This document shows positions 12,950 to 23,566 of a stretch of 64,000 bases of DNA, piece after piece (within the stretch, counting starts at the first letter, position 1; each line of letters opens with the position of its first letter). Origin of the DNA: Cichorium intybus (taxonomy: Eukaryota > Streptophyta > Magnoliopsida > Asterales > Asteraceae); the NCBI GenBank assembly GCA_023525715.1, contig CM042009.1, forward strand, positions 130,542,211 to 130,606,210, given 5' to 3'. The translations under genes and the position numbers were made by a program. The notes beneath the pieces are model-generated. The model was not told where the DNA came from, searched no databases, and saw nothing but the letters and a program-made list of their open reading frames with translations.

Positions 12950-15900
12950 GTTTAGATAGATATTGAAATATTGTTATTAGTCTTTAGATGCATTTTGACA
13001 TTGTCTATTACATTGTTCAAGGATTTTGTTTTAATAAAATTGTCATTTTTCTTTTAACACATGTTGTCTAAAATTGTCCTTAAAATGTTATACAAATGTG
13101 TTGAATATATGTTTAGTAATAACTTGAAAGATGATCCGAAATGTTTGGACTCAAGAATTGTGTCATTTATGATTGTTAATACAAATGTTATAAGAGTCAA
13201 TTCAACCAAAGGTCCAGTTGGACAGGACCTTGGAATCATTTGACTTAGAGTCACTTGATGAATTGAGTTCTTAATGTGTCAAGAAATGAATCAACCAAAG
13301 GTCCAAGTGGACAGGACTTTGGAATCATCTGACTTAGAGTCAGATGATGATTAAGTTCTTCATAAAGCACATGTGGCAAGAAATGAATCACCCAAATATC
13401 CAGATGATAGGATTTGGGAATCAGTTGACTTAGAGTCAGCTGAAGATTGCAAGTCTTGAGCAAAGTTAACAAAGTCATAAGTCTACATAAATATGTAAAG
13501 GACGTTGAGATTAAGAGCAACGAACACACCTGGTGCTGTGTATTGCTCGAATCTTGATAAAGAACACAATTGTTTGTACTTCACGATATTTATCATTCGG
13601 TATGACAAATATGACTTCGCTTATCGGGATAAGCGATTGAATTGAAACCTTGAACAGTTCAAGGACTTTAAAGGAAGTACAAGTTCCACAGAACCTGAGC
13701 GATAACTGAGAAAAAGGTTTCATAGTTTATTCTCTTCCAAGAACATTAATAGTTATAATGTGTCTTAGGGAAGATAATGGAGCGTTGGTCGAAACAGTTC
13801 GATCCTCGATGTATGAGATACATTGTCAATTAGTTTCCAATAAGATGAATACTATACCAGTCAGTCAATATAAACCATATTCCGACCACATCCTAGACTA
13901 AGTAGGTCCTGCAGACACTATCTGAAATGTAAAGCTGGGATTATCCCACTTGTACATAGAAAAGTCCAGGGTCTTGTAGTGTTCATCCGAACCTCATGAC
14001 TAGCCTGAACATGATCAACATTGTCATTTCATTGGCTATCCCACTGCAACTGTATGAGAAGAGCTCTTTTAGAAAGAACTCATGGTCTAAGGAAACAGTG
14101 GGAGTTAGTGCAGTCCTGACTGTGTTCAGGATTAGCCAAGTGAAAGAACCTTTAGTCATCACTAGGCTTGAAGCAAAAATTGGATTTCTGTTTTACAACT
14201 GACATAATCTTCTCTTGACCAGTAGTATTGATCACCATCATAAGTAGATATGATTGGGGTGACATACCGATTGGTGGTTAAACACTATAGTTGGTATGGA
14301 CTTACAATCCGACTACTTGGAAGCATTGGTGAGCCCGGTTGCTGCCAAACAAGAAGAACCTTAGGGCAAGACACAGTCTATGTAAAAATTTGATTGATTT
14401 TACACATGGTCTAAAAGCCATTGGGAGTAACAGAATCATCAAAAGAAAGCAACATGGACAGATACATACCTTAAGAACATCTGGTTAAGTGAGACAATAC
14501 TCAGAGTCAAGTAATTGATTCCGGGAAAAGTAATCTCAATAAAGGATGGAATCCGTAAGGATACTGTACGATACATTGTGAATCGTTAGTGAAGCACGTG
14601 TGGATCACCGGCACACTAATAGGGACTCACAAAGAGTGTCCAAGTACAAAGGTAAATAGGCCCAGGATTTCCCCTCGGGCGTCTCGGAAGAAAGGATATT
14701 CAAATTCTCAAAAATATGCCAAAGGATTGGATTTTGAGAAAAGGCTGAAAGATTTCCATTAAAATGTCAGAAAGGTTTGGATTCTCAAAATGTGACATAA
14801 GTCCTGGATTTTATGAATGGTCTATAACCATGTCTAAGCCAGTGGGAGTTGCCGTTATCTACTATCTCCATACGTGGGATACATACTGTTTCTAGGAAAC
14901 GTCTCTTTTCATTACAAAGTGTAATGACTTGGTGTTAAGAGATGGATCGCTATGAAAGCCTTAATAGAAATACGGCATACTCAGGTGGTTGAAAATGTCT
15001 ATGAGATAGATCTAGACTCTGCCAAAATGATCTTGATGAGATTCAAGGTGTATAGACCCAGGAAAATAGTTTTATTATCATTGCAAAGTGTGATGACTTG
15101 GCATGAAAGAAATTAAGAAGGTGCAACATACTCACGTAATTCACAGTCATCTATTGGATAGATGAAATCGCCAGCCTAGACCTAGCCATTGTAAGCATGA
15201 TCTTGATAAGATTCAAGATGCATGAGAAGAGTCTCAGAAAGGAAATAGTTTTTCGGAAATCATGACACAATGATTATAACTAATCTTTGGATTCCGAAAG
15301 GGTTTGGAATAAGATTAGATCGGGTTCCACAAGTTTCTTGGATCAATCAAAATGTCATGAACATGTCCTGATGACTTGATGCTTAGGGCATAGTAAGTTG
15401 GATTCAGGACATTGTCCGGCTAGGAATACTGGATGGATTGTTGAACTCAAGTGAGAATTCATTAGGAAATGATTGATGTGATAGTGTTAATTTGAAAGAT
15501 TTTCAAATTGGTAATTATTAACGTCAGGACATGATGTTAAAGGACTTCATAGTTAAAGAATCTCGTTGGTATTCTGATGGAGCGCGTGTGGTTTACCGGC
15601 ACATCATAACACCTCGAAATAGTCTTAGTGTGCAGTCAAGTAGACTAAAGACCCCAGAACCATTGGAAGTCACAGTACACATTACCAGAATGGAGTTAGA
15701 AGAGAAATTGACAGGATAACATATTGAGATGTTATCGGATGAGCATCCGATTGGATCATCTGCAATAAAGTGTACAAGTATAAGATACTTTGGATACATA
15801 GAAAGAGTGTAAGGTTCATAAAGACATAGATGTTAAATTAGAATTGAAAGTTTAAAAGAAATCATGAAACCGATAATGGTTTATGACAAGGTCCGACCTG

Positions 15901-16714
15901 GTGATTACCTTGTGGAGACTCGGTAATAAGCAAGAGTAGCTGCCAGTCAGATCTTTATGTTTCGCTTCCGCATGTTTTTACTTCTCGAATAATTTAATTA
16001 TTCGGAGAGGTCCACAGTCGCTCATACTTTGGGAAGTAAGTATTGAATCAAGACTGTCATGAATTGATTTGTAGACTGTCTAAGGAGTTAGACATAGCAA
16101 TAGGATTGCTACAACATTCATAAGTACTTAGAAATAGAGATTTGAGTATTGGACAAACCCACGCTCAATAGATTGCTTCATGGATTATATCACAAGCAAT
16201 GTTGAGACGATAATATCCTATGATCTTGAAGTGGAGAGATATGAGTTATAATTTACAAGGAAGTTGTTCATTGATAATACAAAAACGCATCGGTAGCTCG
16301 ATGTTATAAAACGTGTTTTTGTGAATGAATTGACTGGTAAAAGATATAAGCATATGAGTCGAAGCTTATTCGTTCCTTGACCCTGATGGGAAACAGATAT
16401 CTGTAGGCCTCTCGATGATTTTTGAAGTTGACTAAAGTGCTGGCCAGCCTGGACTAAATTGATGTGTTCAATTAGAAGTTCTAAAGTCAAAAGCAGAATC
16501 GAAAATCGGGAAACAGAGTATCGGACAGAGATTGATCTCAATCCATGTCTCGTGTCTGAAAATATCTGGTTGGACGAAGGATCATATGATCACTTATCTA
16601 TGGACAGAACTGACTAGGTCAGAGTTCCGCAGCAGTTTCTAGGAAGCTACAGTTTGCTGATTAGTTAGAGGATAAATTAGTAATTATAGTCATAGACTTA
16701 TCCAAGTGGGAGAC
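12950..16714 (+). other. hairpin-rich non-coding interior of the 9854 element
   Basis: No domain can be read here in any frame. Instead, short perfect inverted repeats occur at close spacing. Examples are 13326-13346, 13617-13636, 13648-13664, 14910-14926, 15148-15164, 15489-15509, 15734-15751 and 15986-16004, with stems of 7-9 bp and loops of 1-3 bases. Three copies of a unit of about 90 bp at 13198-13450 each carry a GACT-TAG-AGTC hairpin. Larger stem-loops with a shared apex lie at 14570-14625 and 15560-15615, with two more upstream at 11640-11695 and 11718-11800. I infer a structured RNA region. Confidence 0.7.
16704..16714 (+). other. polypurine tract
   Basis: AAGTGGGAGAC abuts the right LTR start (TGTTGGATTAGG). 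This is the usual form in plant Ty1/copia elements. Confidence 0.85.
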
Positions 16715-17588
<874 letters not shown>

Positions 17589-17593
17589 GGCTC

Positions 17594-17830
17594 TAGGCAG
17601 GGCGTTAGGGATCGATTGTATAACCGATCTGGGGAAGCAATTAGGAGTGTTAGCGTGTGAAATTTCGGACCGGGATTTGATTATTGAGATACGGTAGGGT
17701 ATCTCCCTTGGAAAGTGTTGGTTGTATGGAAGTCGAGCTAGTATCTGGTAAGTAGCTGATATGTTGGTGAAAGTTAAGAAGTCTGGGTTCGTGATAGGTG
17801 GTACGATGTGGGTTGGGGTGAGGGTTGGTG
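17594..17830 (+). pseudogene. gypsy relic, right part
   Basis: Sequence continues here from 9848 once the inserted element and one GGCTC copy are removed. It is too decayed to assign to a domain, and no 3' LTR follows in the window. Its right limit is uncertain. Confidence 0.4.
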
Positions 17831-18027
17831 AAATTGCCTGAACCCCTTGATTTCTTAAAAAAAATTATTACACCAAAAACCACTCTCCTTTCATCTCTAA
17901 AAATATCACCTCTTTACCTCTTAAAAAATCACACATTTACCATTCTTTCTTTCTCTCAACTACTCTATATACACTGTTTCCTATTATTTTATAAAAAATC
18001 CATCTTTTTCAAAAAAAAAATTATAAT

Positions 18028-18495
18028 ATGGATTCTAGACAAGGGAAATCCAAAAAACGCGGTTCTTCGAAAAATAAAATCTGTTAGGATGTTCCTCCAA
18101 CTCCATCCCCGCATTATCAAAATTACAACAAATATCCCTAATTTTAACAAATGCCCGTCTAACCCAATTATACCTAAATTTCTCAGGATTTCGTCAATTC
18201 CAACAATTCATTCAAACTGCTGGCCAATTCCAACAAAGTCTTACCCAATACCAACAACATCCTACCCAGTTCCATCAAAGTCTCGGTGAATTTCCCACCT
18301 CTTAGTGTTACGTCCCTGGCACTTCTCATTTTCATAACCAAGAGGTGGAGTCAAGCGACGAAACCTTTCCGATCTCTGAAACATGAGGTACTAACGAGGA
18401 GGAGGAGGAGGAGGAGGATGTTGAGGAGGCGTAGGAAGTCCCAGAAACACAGGCACTCTATATTTTACTATGTTGGCGGTTATATCAAGGAAGTC
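18028..18495 (+). pseudogene. possible PIF/Harbinger ORF1 relic
   Basis: From the ATG at 18028 the frame starts MDSRQGKSKKRGSSKNK and then breaks. A Gln/Asn/Phe-rich stretch (FRQFQQFIQTAGQFQQ) follows in another frame, then a Glu-rich tract read from GAGGAGGAGG near 18393 and EVPETQ-like residues. This order resembles the low-complexity N-terminal part of plant PIF ORF1 or trihelix/NAM-associated proteins. Several frameshifts and stops are present, and no transposase or terminal repeats were found. The assignment rests on composition and is tentative. Confidence 0.3.
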
Positions 18496-18499
18496 TACT

Positions 18500-18871
18500 A
18501 AATAGACACTTATAACTTCTTCAAAATGGTATTTGAGTTCATAGCTTGTTTCGAGGTATGCAATTATGGAATTAGACTTCAAAATTGTCATGAAATTATG
18601 AATAGTAGATGGAATTGACAAGTCATTGAAGATTTACTGTGACAACAATTTAGCTACTTTTAATAACTCGATAAATTTGAAGTTGAAATTTATCGACATT
18701 AATTTCTAGTTGCCAATAAGAGAATTTATGATGGAAAAATATCTATAGAATACATAGGGACCGATTAAATGCTAGTAAGCCCATCAACTAATGGTTTAAC
18801 GCATAAGGTGTGCATGAGCATATTATTCATATGAGTGTTATCTATATAATAGTTTGGTTTAGTGGGAGTCT
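18500..18871 (+). pseudogene. copia RNase H 3' relic with polypurine tract
   Basis: With stops and small gaps, the frame reads LKIYCDNNLA, then a FIDINF-LPIREFM segment, then M-L-V-S-P-S-T-N-G-L. These align with the C-terminal RNase H region of plant copia Pol (CDN, KHIDIK, IREL, DPLTKGL). About 10 bases after the last recognisable residues, TTTAGTGGGAGT near 18858 is a copia-type polypurine tract, so an LTR remnant probably starts near 18872. The element is truncated on its 5' side. Confidence 0.6.
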
Positions 18872-19690
18872 TTATGTAATATGTAAATACATTGTGTTAT
18901 GATATTCTACAAAATAAAGTCAATGATGTTTTTTTTATCATTGTCCTGAATTCAAGACTTTTCAATATTTATGTTTCATAAAGTATTAACCTCACTTAAG
19001 ACTAAAGTTGAACAAATTGAAAATTGACCTGTGTATCTTAAGGTGTATGTCAGTTTCGTCACATTTGATCTATTTCATTGAGTGTGTATGTATGATGATC
19101 ATGGTGGTTTAGTCATCCTTTAAATATATGATCATGTTGTCTTGGTTCGATATATATATGCATAAGATGGACACGATTATCCTTAATGAGATAAAGTTAA
19201 AATGAATAGTAGCGTACCTAAAGAATCTATAATATAGTTCCAAGCATATGCCGACCAAGTAGGAGATTGTTTGAATTTTTAATGATAAAGTTGAAATATT
19301 ATAAATTACTAACCATAAGTACAGTCGTGATATTCTTGAGAGGTTACAAAATTATTCATAAATTTACAATTGAATGTCTCCAACATACAAATGACACAAC
19401 AATTTATATGACAATCTTGATCTCCATCATCATGATTAGTTGAAGGAAACTAAGGGATATTTGTTGAGGAACACCATCACACACACACACATGTTTTATT
19501 TCTTCATTTAAGTTCCGCATCAAGAAGACGATACAGTCAATTAATCAAGATATAACTTTTTTACATCTTAGTGATTTAATAATATGGTTTCAATTTATAA
19601 ATGAATTTATATTATATTTATGCTAACTTTAAATATGTGTAACCTTACATCATATTTACCTATACGGTGCACTATGATATTGCAAAATTT
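18872..19690. other. probable LTR remnant and AT-rich sequence
   Basis: The first part probably derives from the copia LTR that follows the polypurine tract, but its end is not definable. No gene or RNA is seen. Confidence 0.4.
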
Positions 19691-19728
19691 ATTTATATTT
19701 TTTTTTTGGAACATCATCATTAAATTAA

Positions 19729-19920
19729 GACAAAACCTCATAAATGGTCCCTGTGGTTTCAGAAGATATCGAGTTTGGTCCCTAACTTTCAAAAACCTCA
19801 CGCCTAGTCCCTGTAGTTTGAAAACTTTTGTTAAATCGTCCCTGAGCCATACAAAATGACTAATGTACCCTTTTTAATTTCTTTTACATTTACTTTAATT
19901 AAAACTTATTTTTAAAAACA
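19729..19920. repeat. left TIR of the Pack-MULE-like element
   Basis: Inverted match to 30700-30891 with few mismatches. It contains repeated TGGTCCCT/TAGTCCCT phrases. Confidence 0.9.
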
Positions 19921-20142
19921 ACAAAGAAAAAGAAAAAGATAAGAATTACCACCCTAAACCCCCTCCCCCACCCTTACCCGGTTACCCCCTCCCTCTCTCT
20001 ACTTCATCTCTCTACCCCATTTTCTCTCTCTCTCTCTCTCTCTCTCGGGTTCTCATCTTTTGGAAGCGACTCAGCCGCCGTTCTGTCCTCCTGTTGCCGG
20101 TCTTCTTCTCCGGTGAAGGGCTCTCGTCGTTCCAAGAAACAG

Positions 20143-20320
20143 TACTCGCAACACCCCGGTAGTCCCTCCATTTTCGTTACTGGAACCAACTTCTGTCCTC
20201 CCAATTACGCTCTCCCCAGCGACAATGGTGGATGGTACAACCCTGCTTCGACCTTGCCATGCCCATGTTCCTGAAGATTGCTGAGTACCATGCCGGAATC
20301 GTCCCCGTCTCCTACCGCCG
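20143..20320 (+). pseudogene. captured alpha-expansin exon fragment
   Basis: One frame reads NFCPPNYALPSDNGGWYNP, and after a shift near 20245 another reads FDLAMPMFLKIAEY followed by AGIVPVSYRR. Both are hallmark segments of plant alpha-expansins, secreted wall-loosening proteins. The frame break looks like loss of a few bases between NP and FDL. The usual Cys in the GGWCN motif is Tyr here. The last base of the match is followed directly by GTAAGA, a good splice donor, at the place where I recall alpha-expansin genes having an intron. This points to capture at the DNA level. The fragment lies inside a MULE, covers perhaps a quarter of an expansin and has no start codon, so it is not a functional gene. 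Confidence 0.85.
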
Positions 20321-20886
20321 GTAAGAACCTCCCTCCTATTTGCAAACGATTAAAAAGGGATTCAAACGATTAAAAAGGGATTGCAGAAAACGATTAAAAA
20401 GGGATTCAAACAATGGAATTTAAGAGATGTTCATGGGTTTGAATCGATTACAGAAAACAATTCCCGAGTGGAATTGATTGCAGAAAAAGAATTCTGGTTT
20501 GAAGTGATTGCAGAAAACTTCCGATTCCAGCTTTAACTTCTGAATGTAGCTTTAAATTCCGATTCTGATGATGAAGGTGGTGGTGGACGGTGGTGGGAGA
20601 TAGAAAAAGAAAGAGAAAAGGTGTGTAGAAATTTAATTCACGTATGGAATTATGTTTTGATTTGTTTGACTTGAGCTAGAATACTAGTTTATGTTGATGT
20701 TTTAAACGATTAAAAAGTACTATTATTAACTAGGTTTTTCTGTGGAAGTCTAATTCTCGTATAAATATATGTTTTCCCTTGTTTTTCTTGAGCTAATAAA
20801 CTAGTTCATGTTGCTCGGTTGCAAGTAAAAGCATGATTATTAACCAGGCTTTGTCAATAGGATGGGTAGTTTAGGGGAACCAGGTT

Positions 20887-23183
20887 TGAAACGACCAAAA
20901 AATTATAATATAAATATGTAAACTAAGATGTGTGTAATTTAAGTTTTATATGTAAATTTTATGAGAAATTACGGATGTAAGGGTAATTCAGTCATTTTAC
21001 CAAAAAAGGGTAAATTGGTCATTTGACCATATGCAGAAATTATTATAAAAATTTATTATAGTTTAGGACTAAAATGTGAAAGATTAGATTCTATGAAAAG
21101 ATAATTGTATTTTGGTGGCCAAAGTTCAAGGAAGTGAACTAGAGGGACCAAAACTGCAAATATGAATAATAAATATGAGGAAATATCTCATTTCCTTCAC
21201 CAAAAACCTGAAGAAATATCCGGAGAATTCTGGAGCTACAGGACTTGAAGGTTCACGAGTTAGGAGAGCAAGAAGATTTTTAGCAAGAATTAAAGATATT
21301 AAACTAAACCAAGGTTAGTAATCAAGTTTCTAGTTTCATTTCTTGAGTGTTCTTCACGGGAAGAACTAGCAACTGGAATTGCAGTTATGATCCAAGAGGT
21401 TTAATTTATCTCAAAGCCTCAAATATGTTTATGTTGTAAGAACACATATCAAAACATGAAAGTAGGTTGTTATTGTTGAAAATTTGGAAGTTTGTCTAGG
21501 AACCCTAAATCATAAGTTCATATGATCAACTTGATTTTAAAGGGTTTTAATGAGTTCCAAATGCTGTAATTGTTGAAAGAAATCGATAGAAGTGATTTGT
21601 TTTGGACAATTTCAGTTTTGGATCAAAAATGTGAAAAACGGGAATTATTAGAAATGGGTTGGAATCACCAATTCCATTGTTTAAAAAATGAGATAAATGA
21701 ATGGTTTTTGGTTTTAGAACAATCTCTAATGATTAAATCATGCATTAAGGGATTAATATGGGAAAATAGGATTTTACAGCACAAAAATCGGATTTTCTGG
21801 TCTGGAACTGCAGCAGTCGCGATAAGACCTAGACCCCAGTCGCGACGCGAGGCGGCAGTGCAGGTTGTGAATTGAGTCTCCTGCCAAGTGAAGCTTGGAA
21901 TTTGGATTTGATTCTAAACTTGCCCAATTGACCTCAAATTTTGAACATAGGTCCAATATAGTCCAAAACTTCACAGAAAATTTTCGGAATCGAAATACGA
22001 CCCTCCGAGGGTACTATAGTAAAATACGTATAATATATGATTTAATTAAAGTTGGTCATTCAAGAGTTATACGCTTGTTTTGACCATTAATGGTATAATA
22101 AGGACTCTAACATGTTACAGAGTCAATTAGAATGTAAAATTAATGTATCATATATTACATATAGGTGCAAGTCAAGTAATTGGACACCGAAAGGGTAAAG
22201 AACCGAGGGACGTCTAATCGACTTTTCAAGAGTCATAAGGTGAGTACATGTAGTATTTTTATCCATTTTGGGATACATGGCAAGCAAGTAAGTATTTTTC
22301 AGATTTCCATATAATATTTTTATGTGTGAAAATATTTGCAAGAATGATTTATTTTCTAGTTTATATGGAAAGTAAACTGCTATATTTGAAAGTATGATTT
22401 TGGCAATAGCGTAGATTATGGTAAAAGCATGTTTAAGTCTAAAGTTTGGCATTTAGCCATTATGTGTACAAGTACTGTTTTAGTTTTCAGAAAGTATTTT
22501 TATATATGAGTGGTATTGTAGCTAGCAATGTTAGTAAGGGAACTATGTTCCAACCTGCCTGGGTTAGATAAGGAGTCTACTGGGGAAAACCCCTTCGCGA
22601 AGTAGACTGCCTCAGCACTTCTACTGTGAGGATTGATTCGTTCTTTCTAGCGGTAGAGACTTGGGGTATCACTTATAGTGATTAAAGCCCTAAGTATAAA
22701 AATCCAGCAAGTTTATAAAACCAGTCAAAGAAAGTAAGAAAGAAGCTAGTTTTGAAAGATATAAAATGGTTTTGAAAGATAAAAAGTTATAGTATATTAA
22801 TACTATAAAGTTTTGGCAAGTGTTTATATTATAAAAGGTTGAAAAAGAAGATTTAATGTTTGTGTCTAAAACTCATGTAACTCACGAGACATTTCTGTCT
22901 TACGTATTCTATTTTTATGCCATGTATTCCAGGTTCAGGTACAAAGTTGTAAGATAGTTGGAGTTGCGAAATAAATCCTAGGGTGCAAAGGAGTGGAGCT
23001 GGATACAGCTTCCATGTATTGGTATTTGATTGAATCCATTTCCCTTAAACTTATGGTTGTTTGATATGAAATTGTAACACCCCCTTGTTGTATTTAAACA
23101 AGTACAATGGTTTTTGTTGAACCGTATTTTGTAAAATATGCTTTTATGTAATATAAATGGTTTGAAAAAGTTGGGGCGTTACA
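20887..23183 (+). repeat. 5' LTR of the Tekay-like element
   Basis: TGAAACGACC to GGGGCGTTACA. A small CG-rich patch at 21817-21853 with two TCGCGA motifs stands out in an AT-rich LTR. The frames at 21570, 21774, 21895 and 22123 are LTR sequence recurring in the 3' LTR, not genes. Confidence 0.97.
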
Positions 23184-23186
23184 AGT

Positions 23187-23199
23187 TGGTATCAGAGCC
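23187..23199 (+). other. primer-binding site (tRNA-iMet)
   Basis: TGGTATCAGAGCC begins four bases after the LTR. Confidence 0.95.
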
Positions 23200-23566
23200 A
23201 TAGTTTAAGCGAATTAGGATTGGATCATTCGACTCCTAGGCTTAGACTTATGTAATAGTCAGTTAGAGTGAGTTACATAATTTTTGTGTCTTAAGGAATT
23301 AAGACATTATTTGTTAATGGAATTATATGAGTATATTATGAATTAAAAGTAGCTAACTGATACTAGTGAACAGTGCAACCAAGCGGAAACATTGGGAACA
23401 ACATGTGTAGGTGATTATGGTAATATGGGCCCGTATTATCATAATCACAGGACACGTGTTGAGCCTAGTGTAGCCGCGAGGGAATACTGGAAAACTGGTG
23501 GAAAAGTAGTAAATTTATATTATGATATATTATGAAATACTAAAGTACTTGAAATTTTATAGCAAG

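Noticed and set aside
17825..18289. 154-codon plus-strand frame
   Set aside because: AT-rich and low complexity; the more protein-like signal in the same place is in other frames and is broken.
21570..22452. Several 60-110-codon frames repeated at 28867-29638
   Set aside because: They lie within the LTRs of the Tekay-like element, and their repetition is due to LTR duplication.
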